Origin: Desulfovibrio sp. JY
GTDB taxonomy: Bacteria; Desulfobacterota; Desulfovibrionia; Desulfovibrionales; Desulfovibrionaceae
Direction of reading: 5' to 3'
NCBI GenBank assembly: GCA_021730285.1
Contig: CP082962.1
Location: 2,356,001 to 2,420,000, forward strand
DNA length: 64,000 nt
The position numbers and the translations under genes are program-made. Each line of letters opens with the position of its first letter. Position 1 is the first letter of the stretch. The notes beneath the pieces are model-generated. The model was not told the origin of the DNA. It did not search any database and saw only the letters and a list, made by a program, of their open reading frames with translations. Positions 18,604 through 27,355 of this stretch are shown here, piece by piece.

Positions 18604-19869
18604 TTACGCCTTTTGCGCGTCGTAGAGGGCCAGACGCTTTTTGAGCGAAGCGTAGAACTTCGTGGTGGTCCGGTTCATGGATTCGAGCACGGTCGGCATG
18701 ATGGGCTGGCCGCCGCCCATGACGCAGCCGCCGGGGCAGGCCATGAACTCGATGAAGTGGTAGGGCGATTTGCCGGCCTTCACATCGTCGCAGACCTTGG
18801 CGAAGTTCTTGCCGCCGTTGACTACGGCCACTTTGACGTCGGTGCCGCCGATGTTGATCGTGGCTTCCTTGATGCCGTTTAAGCCGCGCACGGCCTTGAA
18901 GTCCCAGCTCTGGGGCGGTTTTTTGGTCAGGGCCTGGTAGGCGAAGCGCAGGGCTGCTTCCATGACGCCGCCGGAGACGCCGAAGATGGTCGCGCCGCCG
19001 GTGGATTCGCCCATGACCGCGTCGCGCTTGCCGTTGGCGATCTTGGGCAGGTCGATGCCGGCTTTTTGCAGCATGTAGGCCAGCTCGCGGGTGTTGATGG
19101 TGGCGTCGATGTCGCGGAATCCGCTGGCGTCCATTTCCGGCCGCATGCCTTCGAACTTCTTGGCCGTGCAGGGCATGATGGACACGGTGTAGATCTGCTT
19201 GGGCTCGTAACCGAGTTCCTTGGCCCCGTAAGTTTTGGCCAGGGGACCCATCATGCCGATGGGCGACTTGCACGAGGAGAAGTGCAGCAGCAGCTCGGGA
19301 TAGAAGGTCTCGGCGTACTTCTGCCAGCCGGGGCAGCAAGAGGTGAACTGGGGCAGGGGCTTGTCGAGCTTTTTGGTGATGCGGGCGAGAAGCTCGGAGC
19401 CCTCTTCCCAGATGGTGACGTCGGCCGTGAACTCGTTGTCCCAGACATTGGAGAAGCCAAGCTTATTGAGCGCCGTGAGCATGTGCTCGGTGGTGACCGC
19501 GCCGAGCGGCAGGCCGAAGGGATCGCCCAGGGCGTAGCGCACGGCCGGGGCCGGCATGGCGATGACCTTGACGTTCTTGTCCTTGAGCTTGGCCTCGATC
19601 TCCGGGACGAAGGACACGGTCTCGTAGATGGCCGCAACCGGACAGTGGGTGAGGCACTGGCCGCAGTTGATGCAGGCGGCCGGGTCGACCACCTTGTGTG
19701 GCTCGCCGGATTCGCCGGTGATGGCCCCGGTCGGGCAGTAGCCCATGCAGGTGTCGCAGCCGATGCATTTGGTCTCGTCGACCTGGACGATATAGGCCTT
19801 GTCCAGGTTCGTGCCCGGAGGCGGCACGCTTTGTTCGTAGAAGATTTTTTCCATCTCGATGCGGCTCAT
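18604..19869 (-). CDS. hydA: Periplasmic [FeFe] hydrogenase large subunit
   Basis: The 421-residue enzyme interconverts protons and H2, in this group mainly oxidising H2 and passing electrons to periplasmic cytochromes c. Two [4Fe-4S] ferredoxin motifs ([24 protein letters not shown]) precede the H-cluster motifs: [16 protein letters not shown] and [18 protein letters not shown]. It has no signal peptide; export depends on the Tat signal of HydB. Length equals that of D. vulgaris HydA. An in-frame TTG at 19875 was rejected in favour of the ATG at 19869, which has GGAGG at proper spacing. Maturases HydEFG are not recognisable in the window, apart from a divergent HydE-like protein at 53 kb. 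Confidence 0.96.
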   Translation of the reverse strand: MSRIEMEKIFYEQSVPPPGTNLDKAYIVQVDETKCIGCDTCMGYCPTGAITGESGEPHKVVDPAACINCGQCLTHCPVAAIYETVSFVPEIEAKLKDKNVKVIAMPAPAVRYALGDPFGLPLGAVTTEHMLTALNKLGFSNVWDNEFTADVTIWEEGSELLARITKKLDKPLPQFTSCCPGWQKYAETFYPELLLHFSSCKSPIGMMGPLAKTYGAKELGYEPKQIYTVSIMPCTAKKFEGMRPEMDASGFRDIDATINTRELAYMLQKAGIDLPKIANGKRDAVMGESTGGATIFGVSGGVMEAALRFAYQALTKKPPQSWDFKAVRGLNGIKEATINIGGTDVKVAVVNGGKNFAKVCDDVKAGKSPYHFIEFMACPGGCVMGGGQPIMPTVLESMNRTTTKFYASLKKRLALYDAQKA

Positions 19870-20031
19870 ACGCAACCTCCAACGGTTAGATGGGTTACCC
19901 TTGCGGGCGGGTTTTCAGGAAAGCGGGGGGACGGCGCGTTCCGAAGGGTTCGCGTTTTCCCCCGGCGGTGGTGCCCAGCTTGCAGGAAAGGATTGCTGCA
20001 CATATGTTAAAAAATAGTTTACTTAAAATAG

Positions 20032-20063
20032 TATGAAATAATATTTCATAACACGAAATCGTG
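20032..20063. promoter_or_regulatory. Two palindromes in the hydAB promoter region
   Basis: TATGAAATA-A-TATTTCATA (20032-20050) and CACGA-AA-TCGTG (20052-20063) are both perfect. They lie side by side in an AT-rich block about 165-195 bases upstream of hydA. They look like operators for dimeric regulators. The regulator is unknown. Confidence 0.45.
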
Positions 20064-20219
20064 ATACTTCATATTTCCGTATGGAGCAAGCCCCTTTGCG
20101 GCAAAGTGGGGTTGTCCGCGCAATTTTTCACGAGGGGAGGAAAGGCGCGAGGGATGCGAGGGGGCGCTTTAGGGGAAGGGTCGGGTTTGTCGCCCAAGGC
20201 GAGGTGAGGGAAGGCGAGT

Positions 20220-20280
20220 AGGTCGGTCGGCGGGTTGGTCGGTCGGCGAGTCGGTCAGCCGGCGGGTTGGTCGGTCGGCG
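20220..20280. repeat. GGTCGG tandem repeat
   Basis: About four degenerate copies of a 16-base unit close to GGTCGGTCGGCGGGTT lie head to tail. The last copy merges into the left arm of the hairpin at 20273. Slippage could change the copy number. Confidence 0.7.
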
Positions 20281-20354
20281 GGGCAGTGGCGCGGCCGCGT
20301 GCGGCGCATATTTGAAGAATACGCCTTCGCGTCCGCGCCACTGCCCCGCCGACC
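20273..20354 (+). repeat. Long hairpin with conserved 31-base core, copy 1
   Basis: Perfect 22-bp arms (20273-20294 and 20333-20354) enclose a core that includes a 31-base segment at 20301-20331. That segment is identical, in reverse complement, to 56061-56091. The core itself can fold (GGCGCATA... with ...TACGCC). See the matching entry at 56 kb. Confidence 0.8.
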
Positions 20355-20588
20355 CTGGTCATACGTCTCTTGGCCGGAAATACGTTGGAGAGGGATTCTC
20401 TCCCATCATGGCAGGAAGGTGGTCAGGCGTTTTGGGGCGAACACGGTTTGGGGAAAGGTTTTTCCCGCCGGAAGGGGGCCTGCGTTCGCGACTGGCGACG
20501 CTCCATAAAAGGATTCGTTGTCCTTGAGGGCCACGCCGATCAGAAAAGAACCCTCACCATGCCCCTTGAAAAGTTTTTGAAGAGGGGT

Positions 20589-20626
20589 CCAGGGGGGAAA
20601 CTTTTTTCAAAAAGTTTCCCCCCTGG
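20589..20626 (-). terminator. Terminator-like repeat unit
   Basis: Arms CCAGGGGGGAAACTTTTT and its complement form a strong stem just 3' of the CoA-disulfide reductase gene. On the minus strand it is preceded by ATGCCTCCGGCGGCC and followed by GGACCCCTCTTCAAAAACTTTT, the same flanks as at 34042 and 55838. Confidence 0.7.
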
Positions 20627-20650
20627 CCGCCGGAGGCATTCTTCCCCTCT

Positions 20651-22357
20651 TTACACCTCAATGCCGGCGGCGTTCACGGCGGCCATGCCGCCCTCGACGC
20701 TGACGACCTGTTTGAAGCCCATGTGGGCGAGGGTGATCAGGGCTTCGTAGGAGCGCGCCCCGGTATTGCACATGAGCACGATATTTTTGTCGCGGGGCAC
20801 TTCGGCCAGGCGTTCGCGCAGCTGGCCCTGGGGAATGTTGTGCCAGCGGCCGGGGTATTTCTCCACCAGCGGCTCGCCCTGGAGCGTTTCGCGGCAGTCG
20901 AGGATATAGGCGTCGCCGAGGTCGGACTGCTTCCAGAGCTCGCCGAATTCGTTGACAGTGATGCCGCTGTTGCGGCCGGAAAGGATATTGTCGGCCACGT
21001 TGCCGACGGTGTTCAAGATGTCCATGGCCGCGGCGAAAGGCGGGGAGTAGGCCACTTCCACGTTGGAGATGGCGGACACCTGGGGTTTGTCCGGCAGCAT
21101 GGCGGCCACGGTGTTGACCTTGCCGACCACGGCGTCGCCGTTGACGCCGAGGGCCTGCAAGCCCAGCACCCGCTTGGTGCCGCGCTCGGCGATGAGCTCC
21201 AGGGACATGAGGCCGTGCTCGGGGTAGAAATGGGCCCGGTCCACGGCCGTGATGTGGGTGGATACGGCGTCGATGCCGGCCCGTTTGGCCGCGGCCAGGG
21301 TGAGGCCGGTACCGGCCGCGCCGAGGTCGAAGAGCTTGACGCACCAGGAGCCGACCACACCGGCGAAGCTGGAGTCGCCACCGGCCAGGTTGTCGCCGAT
21401 GACCCGGCCCTGCCGGTTGGCCATGGACCCGAGCGGCAGGAACATGGGCTGGTCGGTGACCAGGTTTTTGACCACCACGCAGTCGCCGCCGGCGTAGATG
21501 TCCGGGTCGGAGGTGCGCATGCGCTCGTCCACGATGATGCCGCCGCGCGGGGACACGTCGAGGCCGGCCGCCTTGGCCAGGGCGTCGTTGGGGGTGACGC
21601 CCACGGACACGATGACCATGTCCGCCTCGACCACGCCCTTGTCCGTGACCACTCGCTGGGCCTTGCCGTCGCCCTCGATGGCCTTGACCTGTTCGGCCAG
21701 GCGGAAGACGACGCCCTTTTCCTCCATGTGCCGCTGGGCCATGCCGGCCAGGGTCGGGCTGGTCACGCCCGGCAGGATCTGGTCAAACAACTCGATGACG
21801 GTGACGTCGAGGCCCCACATGTCGGCGAAGGCCACGGCCATTTCCAGGCCGATGAATCCCGAGCCGATGATCGCCACCGACCCGACCGAACCGGCGGTCA
21901 CGGCGTTCTTGATGGCTTCGGCCGCGTCCAGGTTGTTGACCGCGTGCACGCCCGGCAGGTCGAGGCCGGGAATGGGGAGCTTGCGCGTGGAGCTGCCCGT
22001 GGCGATGACGAGCTTGTCGTAGGGGATGGCCTCTTCCTTGCCGGTCGGCAGGTGCCGGGCGGTCACGGTCTTGGCCTTGCGGTCGATGGCGGTGACCTCG
22101 GTTTCGGGGCGGGCCTCCACGTCCTTGACTTCGCTAAAGAATTCGGGCGTGCGCACCATGTGGAAGGCCGTGGCCTGCAGGGCCGAGACTTCGCTGACCT
22201 CGCCGGAAACGTAATAGGGAATGCCGCAGCCCCCGTAGGAGATGCGTTTGCCCCGGTCGAGCATGATGACCTTGCTGTCCGGGGAAAGACGCTTGAAGCG
22301 GCAGGCGGCCTTGGGGCCCAGGGCCACGGCTCCGATGATGACGACCTGTTGTGGCAT
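20651..22357 (-). CDS. CoA-disulfide reductase-like flavoprotein fused to rhodanese
   Basis: The 568-residue protein is a pyridine-nucleotide-disulfide oxidoreductase of the CoADR/Npsr type with a C-terminal rhodanese domain (about 470-568). The FAD-binding start is IIGAVALGPKAA, the redox Cys is in SYGGCGIPYYVSG (near 43), the second dinucleotide site is VAIIGSGFIGLEMA, and FAD is also bound by ADIYAGGDC-like DIYAGGDCV. The rhodanese Cys is near 530 in MCNTGARS. Relatives reduce CoA-disulfides, persulfides or polysulfide with NAD(P)H, fitting sulfur metabolism in this organism. The gene stands alone, with a terminator-like unit behind it. Confidence 0.88.
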   Translation of the reverse strand: MPQQVVIIGAVALGPKAACRFKRLSPDSKVIMLDRGKRISYGGCGIPYYVSGEVSEVSALQATAFHMVRTPEFFSEVKDVEARPETEVTAIDRKAKTVTARHLPTGKEEAIPYDKLVIATGSSTRKLPIPGLDLPGVHAVNNLDAAEAIKNAVTAGSVGSVAIIGSGFIGLEMAVAFADMWGLDVTVIELFDQILPGVTSPTLAGMAQRHMEEKGVVFRLAEQVKAIEGDGKAQRVVTDKGVVEADMVIVSVGVTPNDALAKAAGLDVSPRGGIIVDERMRTSDPDIYAGGDCVVVKNLVTDQPMFLPLGSMANRQGRVIGDNLAGGDSSFAGVVGSWCVKLFDLGAAGTGLTLAAAKRAGIDAVSTHITAVDRAHFYPEHGLMSLELIAERGTKRVLGLQALGVNGDAVVGKVNTVAAMLPDKPQVSAISNVEVAYSPPFAAAMDILNTVGNVADNILSGRNSGITVNEFGELWKQSDLGDAYILDCRETLQGEPLVEKYPGRWHNIPQGQLRERLAEVPRDKNIVLMCNTGARSYEALITLAHMGFKQVVSVEGGMAAVNAAGIEV

Positions 22358-22576
22358 GGCGTGTCCTTGCGTTTCGAGTTGTTGTCCGAACGTTATACGG
22401 GATCGCTCCTTGGAACGATGTCGACTATGCCATACGGGCAGGGTCGGAAAACAGCCTGTTGCAGCCGTTTTCCCCCGGCGGCGACGGTATTGAAATGCAA
22501 GTAAGGTAGTCCAAAGCCGGACCTTGTCAATGCCCCGGCCCAGGCTGTACCAGAACGGGGAGGCAAGGAGGCCGGT

Positions 22577-23416
22577 TTGACGGATACGCGCGCGGCAACG
22601 CTTTTCGTGGTGGCGACGCCCCTGGGCAATGTCGCGGATGTCTCGCCCCGGGCGGCTTCGGTTTTGGCCGGGGCCGAGGCCGTGTTGTGCGAGGACACGC
22701 GGCGCACGGGGCTGTTGCTCAAATCGCTCGGCATAACGGCCCGGCGGCTCGTGAGCTTTCACGAGCACAACGAGGAGGCGAGGCTGCCCCAGGTGCTGGC
22801 CTGGCTGGACGCGGGCCAGGATCTGGCCCTGGTTTCCGACGCCGGCACGCCGCTTCTAGCCGATCCGGGCTACCGGCTGGTGCGGGCCGCCCGGGAAGCG
22901 GGCCACGCCGTTTCGCCCGTGCCCGGTCCGTCGGCCATCCTGGCGGCCCTTTCGGCGGCCGGCATCGCGCCGTACCCGTTTTCCTTTCTCGGCTTTCCGC
23001 CCCGCACCGTGTCCGAGGCCAGGGAGCTTTTCGCCCGCTTCGGCGCGACGGGCGCGACGCTGGTTTTTTTCGAGCGCAAAACGCGACTGCGGGCCACCCT
23101 CGCCGTCGCGCTGGAAGCCCTGGGCGATCGGGAATGCGTGCTGTGCCGGGAGCTGACCAAGACCTTCGAGGAATTTCTGCCCGGCACGCTGGCCGGATTC
23201 GCCGGGCAGGAACTGGAACTCCTCGGCGAAGTGACGGTGGTGGTCGGCCCGGGCCGGACGATGCGCTCGTCCGAGGAAGAGGCGGCGCGCGTGGCCCAGG
23301 AGGAGGCGGCGGCGGGAGGCAAGCCCCGCGAGGCGGCGAGACGCGCCGCGGCGCGGCTTTCGGGATGGACCGTCAAAGAGGTTTATGCGATGCTCGAAAA
23401 CCGGAAACACGATTGA
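22577..23416 (+). CDS. rsmI: 16S rRNA (cytidine-1402-2'-O)-methyltransferase RsmI
   Basis: The 279-residue protein is a SAM-dependent tetrapyrrole-methylase-fold enzyme that methylates C1402 in the 16S decoding centre. Family motifs are LFVVATPLGNVADVSPRA, CEDTRRTGLLL, VSDAGTPLLADPG and VPGPSAILAALSAAG; the C-terminal helical extension contains GWTVKEVYAML. The start is a TTG at 22577, chosen because AAGGAGG lies 5 bases upstream and no better in-frame start exists. The gene ends 18 bases before the histidine kinase start. Confidence 0.93.
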   Translation: MTDTRAATLFVVATPLGNVADVSPRAASVLAGAEAVLCEDTRRTGLLLKSLGITARRLVSFHEHNEEARLPQVLAWLDAGQDLALVSDAGTPLLADPGYRLVRAAREAGHAVSPVPGPSAILAALSAAGIAPYPFSFLGFPPRTVSEARELFARFGATGATLVFFERKTRLRATLAVALEALGDRECVLCRELTKTFEEFLPGTLAGFAGQELELLGEVTVVVGPGRTMRSSEEEAARVAQEEAAAGGKPREAARRAAARLSGWTVKEVYAMLENRKHD

Positions 23417-23434
23417 CCCGGAGGGTATGGCCGC

Positions 23435-24940
23435 ATGGTGGACGGTCCGCGCGCCGCACGGGAAGGGTATTGCGTTCTCGACGCCGAGGAACGGGAGTAT
23501 CTCGTCGGCGTGGTGGGCTGCGGCCCCGGATTCGACACCATTCTTGAAATCGTGGCCGGAGAGGAATTCCGCGAGTTTCTGCCGCCCATGCGGTTGGCCG
23601 GCGTGTGCGGGCTGGCCCCGGACGACCCCAACCGCCAGGCCCCGCTTCTGGCCGGCGTGCCGCTCTATCCCACACCCAGCGAACTCTTTGCAGCCAACCC
23701 CGGCATCAACCTCGTGGTGGAGCTGCAAAGCGGCTGCGACTGCCGGGCCCTGGCCGCGTCCATGCCGCCCGGCGCCTCGCTGATCGACAGCACGGCCTCC
23801 TTTTTTCTGTGCGCCCTGTCCAACGCCGTGTCCGTGGGCGCCCATTGCCGCCGCCGTCTCGACCACCAGAAGCTTTTGCTCGAAGCCATCGTGGACGAGG
23901 TCCAGGAGGACATCGCCCTGGTCTCGGCCGCCGGCAAGGTGGTGGATTTAAACCGCAACATCGTGGCGCGCCTGGGCAAACCCAAGGACTCGCTCCTTGG
24001 CCGACCCTGCCAGGAACTGCAAAGCGGCCCCGACGACCCGCCCTTTTGCGATCCCGACGATTCGCAGTCCCCCTTCCGCACGGCCCTCGAAACCGGCGTC
24101 AAGGCCGAACGGCTGCAGACGGCCATGGCCGCCGACGGCCGGCTGCGCTACTTCCGCACCTACGCCTATCCCATCAGCAACGCCGCCGGCAGGGTCGGGC
24201 ACGTGGTGGTCTTTCGCCGCGACATCACCGACCGCACCCAGGGAGAGATCAGCGCCCGGCAGGCCGAACGCATCGAGACCGTGGGCCGGTTGTCGTCGTA
24301 TCTGGCCCACGAGATCAGAAATCCGCTCTTTGCGGCCAGCGGCTTCGCCAGACGGCTTTCGGCCATGACCGACCTGCCCGAGTCGGCCCGGGAAAAGGCG
24401 TCCATCGTGGTGGAGGAGCTGGCTCGCATGGAAGCGCTGCTCACCCAGTTCCTGGAATTCGCCCGGCCGGTCGGCGGGGTGGAGGGAAAGGCGGATGTGG
24501 GGCTCGCCGTCCGGGAGGCGGTGGAGGCGGTGCGCAACGAGGCCGATGCGCGCCGGGTGGGCTTGGTGGTGGACATCGCCTCGGAACTGCCGGCCGTCGC
24601 CCTCGATCCGGCACTGCTCAAGCAGTGCCTGGTCAACCTGCTGCGAAACGCCGTGGAATCCCTGCCCCATGGCGGTCTGGTCGCGCTGGCCGCCGACCGG
24701 GACGAGGCGCAGGTGCGGCTTCGGGTCACGGACAGCGGGCGCGGCGTGACCAGGGAAAACCTGGAAAACATGTTCAGCCCCTTTTACAAGGGAGACCAGT
24801 GCGAATACGGCCTGGGGCTGGCCATGGTCAAAAAGGTGGTGGACGATTTCGGCGGTTCGGTGGATGCGGCCGGACAGCCGGACGGCGGTTGCGCCATAAC
24901 GGTTCTCCTGCCGCCGGTGCTGGCCGGCGCGGCGCATTGA
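23435..24940 (+). CDS. PAS-domain sensor histidine kinase
   Basis: The 501-residue protein has an unusual N-terminal domain (about 1-140) that resembles a NAD-binding, dehydrogenase-like module (GVVGCGPGFDTILEIV). A PAS domain follows (about 145-270, with VSAAGKVVDLNRNI and VVFRRDITDR). The kinase core has an H-box SYLAHEIRNPLFAA (phospho-His near 291), an N-box NLLRNAVESLPHGG and G-boxes DSGRGV and YGLGLAMVKKVV. No membrane segment is seen, so it should be cytoplasmic. No response regulator is adjacent, but an HPt protein follows at 25069, suggesting a phosphorelay. Confidence 0.87.
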   Translation: MVDGPRAAREGYCVLDAEEREYLVGVVGCGPGFDTILEIVAGEEFREFLPPMRLAGVCGLAPDDPNRQAPLLAGVPLYPTPSELFAANPGINLVVELQSGCDCRALAASMPPGASLIDSTASFFLCALSNAVSVGAHCRRRLDHQKLLLEAIVDEVQEDIALVSAAGKVVDLNRNIVARLGKPKDSLLGRPCQELQSGPDDPPFCDPDDSQSPFRTALETGVKAERLQTAMAADGRLRYFRTYAYPISNAAGRVGHVVVFRRDITDRTQGEISARQAERIETVGRLSSYLAHEIRNPLFAASGFARRLSAMTDLPESAREKASIVVEELARMEALLTQFLEFARPVGGVEGKADVGLAVREAVEAVRNEADARRVGLVVDIASELPAVALDPALLKQCLVNLLRNAVESLPHGGLVALAADRDEAQVRLRVTDSGRGVTRENLENMFSPFYKGDQCEYGLGLAMVKKVVDDFGGSVDAAGQPDGGCAITVLLPPVLAGAAH

Positions 24941-25068
24941 TGCCGCATTCCCGGAACCCGGCTCGCCGCATTCCGGGGGAACGCTGTGCGACGATTTGTT
25001 TTTTCTGCTAATATCTCAATATTTCAGGGGATGTCACACTGACGCCCGCGCCCAGGAGGATGCCCTCT

Positions 25069-25434
25069 ATGTCCGATATGCCCGATGCCGACGACGCGAC
25101 GCAGGAGCTGGTGGATCTGGCCCGTTTGCGACAGCGGTTCGATGATGACGAGGAACTGCTGGCCGAGATTTTCCGGGTGTTTCAAAGCGAGACCCCCGGG
25201 CGTCGGAGCGGATTGGAGCGGGCCCTGGCCGCCGGAGACATGAACGCCGTCACCCATCTGGCCCATTCCCTCAAGGGCGTGGCCGCGACAATGTTCGCCG
25301 AGCCCCTGCGCCAGGCGGCCTGTGACCTGGAAATGGCCGGACGGGCCGGGGATGCGGCCGCCGCGTCCCGGCTGGCCGTGGTCATGTTGCGACTGCTCGA
25401 GGCCACGAGCCGTCACGTGGCGGGGGTGATCTGA
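25069..25434 (+). CDS. HPt phosphotransfer protein
   Basis: The 121-residue protein consists of a single histidine-phosphotransfer helical bundle. The phospho-acceptor is the His of LAHSLKGVAATMFAEPLRQ (near residue 63). It would relay phosphate between a receiver and a response regulator, perhaps with the kinase 128 bases upstream. Two ATGs compete: 25060 lies directly on the AGGAGG, so the ATG at 25069, nine bases after it, was chosen. Confidence 0.82.
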   Translation: MSDMPDADDATQELVDLARLRQRFDDDEELLAEIFRVFQSETPGRRSGLERALAAGDMNAVTHLAHSLKGVAATMFAEPLRQAACDLEMAGRAGDAAAASRLAVVMLRLLEATSRHVAGVI

Positions 25435-25608
25435 GTCGGACGGCCAGGCGAATGCGCAGGGGGAATCTTTGAGAAAGTTTTTTTCCTTCGCGCTTCGCAG
25501 TCGATCATGCGCAGGGTAAACTGAAAAAGTATTGCTGCTGCACGCTCATCCCAGGCGTTTGTTGCACCTTTGTATCTCCCCATTTTCCATAAAAGGCCTG
25601 ATAGTATT

Positions 25609-26859
25609 ATGCGGAAGCGTATCCGATTTCTGGTGTATTTCTGTATGTTGTGTATAATAGCTGTCCCTGTTGCATTTGAAGTATATATTCGCCTGACGTC
25701 GAAGTATGAAACTCCAATAAACTATGCTTTTCATGAAAAGATTGGTTTTTTATACGATCATAAAACATGTCCAGAGAAAGTGAATGAATTCGGATTTGTC
25801 GATAAACACCGAGACATCGCGGGCGGCGCAAAAAAAAGAATTTTGCTTGTTGGCGACTCGTTTGTAAGTGGCACAAGTTTGGCTCGAGATATAGAAGATG
25901 CTCTTCAAGAAAAAGTTCACGGAGCGCAATTTGAGGTCATTCCGATGGGATTCCCAGGGATTGGTCTCGGTAACATGTATGCATTCGTGAAATATATAGG
26001 CTTGCAATTCCACCCTATTGCGGTGATCGCTGTTTTTAATTCGTCGACATTTGCCAATGACTCCCGTGTGCTGGAGTCCATGAAGTTGAGAGGAGATCCT
26101 GATCACCCCATGCGGTTATTTTTTGAGGAGCAGAATGGAGAATGTGTCCAGGTGCCGGCTGATAGTGATTTCAAAAAGTATTTGCTGAAAGAATTGCCTG
26201 ATGAGCATAGGCATACGTTAAATACTATTTTTGAGTCTTGGCTGGAAAAACTTTTTAGTCGTTTCTATGTCTATAATTGGCTAAAAAATATTGTTGCCCA
26301 AGGTGGAGAGAAACAATTTTTGAGGGGGGACAGAGAATCCGCCTATCGATATTATCAAGTGAAAGCGAAGCCTGCATACACCAGTTTGCTTTCTGGGTGG
26401 TTATTTCCCGATGACCTCGATATGAACAGTATGTTTTGGGTGCCAACGGATACACTGCCACCTGTTTTCCAAAGCGCATTATCCGCTACAAAATGTGCGC
26501 TGTTTGCATTTAATATGCTTGCAGCGGAGTATGATTTCAAATTTTTTTTAGTGATTTCCGATGACTGCTCTGTGCAAAACGATATGTTGCAACAGGAATT
26601 CAAGTTCAGATCGAAAGCAACCGGACGAATTTTCTCCGATAAATCATATAAAAATAAAATTGTATTACTTGCAAAAGAAACGAACACAAGATTTATTGAT
26701 CTCTATGGCGGCTTTGGAGACCATCCCCTCTCACTGCACCACCTGAATGATATTCATTGGAATGAAAATGGATTTCGCCAAGCCGCTGCATCAATAAGCG
26801 ACTTCTTGCTGAAACAACCAAACTTTCTACAGGAAAATCCTTCGAGGAATACGCAGTAG
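25609..26859 (+). CDS. Membrane-anchored SGNH/GDSL-type protein, AT-rich
   Basis: The 416-residue product has an N-terminal signal anchor (MRKRIRFLVYFCMLCIIAVP) and an SGNH-hydrolase fold outside the membrane. The nucleophile block is VGDSFVSGTSL (about residue 80) and the Asp/His block is HHLNDIHWNENGFRQ near the end. Such proteins often add or remove acyl groups on exported polysaccharides. Its codon use is far more AT-rich than any neighbour, suggesting recent transfer. The frame is open from 25570, but the ATG at 25609 starts the anchor; neither site has a strong ribosome-binding site. Confidence 0.7.
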   Translation: MRKRIRFLVYFCMLCIIAVPVAFEVYIRLTSKYETPINYAFHEKIGFLYDHKTCPEKVNEFGFVDKHRDIAGGAKKRILLVGDSFVSGTSLARDIEDALQEKVHGAQFEVIPMGFPGIGLGNMYAFVKYIGLQFHPIAVIAVFNSSTFANDSRVLESMKLRGDPDHPMRLFFEEQNGECVQVPADSDFKKYLLKELPDEHRHTLNTIFESWLEKLFSRFYVYNWLKNIVAQGGEKQFLRGDRESAYRYYQVKAKPAYTSLLSGWLFPDDLDMNSMFWVPTDTLPPVFQSALSATKCALFAFNMLAAEYDFKFFLVISDDCSVQNDMLQQEFKFRSKATGRIFSDKSYKNKIVLLAKETNTRFIDLYGGFGDHPLSLHHLNDIHWNENGFRQAAASISDFLLKQPNFLQENPSRNTQ

Positions 26860-26899
26860 AAGAGTATTCCATCGTCCTCCCATGGGGATCGGGTGCCTT

Positions 26900-26929
26900 C
26901 TTTGGGGCGCTGACGTCATGCGCCCAAAG
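26900..26929 (+). terminator. Hairpin downstream of the AT-rich SGNH gene
   Basis: CTTTGGG(G)CGC pairs with GCGCCCAAAG, nested inside outer arms CCTCCC (26876) and GGGAGG (26931). There is no T run, so termination is uncertain. Confidence 0.45.
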
Positions 26930-27355
26930 AGGGAGGCTGAATGCTGGCGGAACTAATTCACCGGCGATGGGGCGCAATGCCCTGGTTTTTCCAGCTTTTC
27001 CTCTTGTACACGCATTTTTTTGTTTTATCACACTGGAATAAATCACTTTTATTTTGATTTGTGGGCTTGATTACGATTACGTAATCGAGTGGGCAATTTT
27101 CGTAACCAGCCGCGTCTTTCTCCCTTCCCCGGTCCGCCAATTCCCTGTCTTCCCGGCCTTTGCGGCTATGGCACGCGTGTTGCTTAATGGTTCCCGCGAT
27201 CCGTTCGGCCATACGGGGTTCTTGGATGTTTCAACAAGAATTTCGGAATGTTGCCGGATGAACACGAAATTTGATCCGTATCGCCGCCGCTTACGGGTGC
27301 CGGGTGGCGGGTTCGAAAAAGGGCGAAACAACGCCCATACCAGGAGAAGGGAACC
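26930..27355. other. Promoter region of the glycan-synthase fusion gene
   Basis: The gap between the SGNH gene and the fusion gene is 496 bases. Its middle (27000-27110) is AT-rich and is the likely promoter. A perfect 14-bp palindrome, CGATTAC-GTAATCG, lies at 27074-27087 and may be an operator. I see no gene. Confidence 0.5.

Larger units (their letters stand above)
19870..20650. other. Long intergenic region upstream of hydAB
   Basis: The 781-base gap contains, left to right, the hydAB promoter region with two palindromes, a GC-rich tandem repeat (20220-20280), a long perfect hairpin (20273-20354) and a terminator-like unit (20589-20626). Short open frames across 20299-20750 are artefacts of the hairpins or lack support. 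Confidence 0.6.

Noticed and set aside
20220-20280. CRISPR-like array
   Set aside because: Repeats are short, directly abutting and lack unique spacers; no cas genes in the window.
20299-20750. Short plus-strand open frames beginning in the long hairpin
   Set aside because: Their first codons come from the repeat core, and the rest is arginine-rich with no family similarity.
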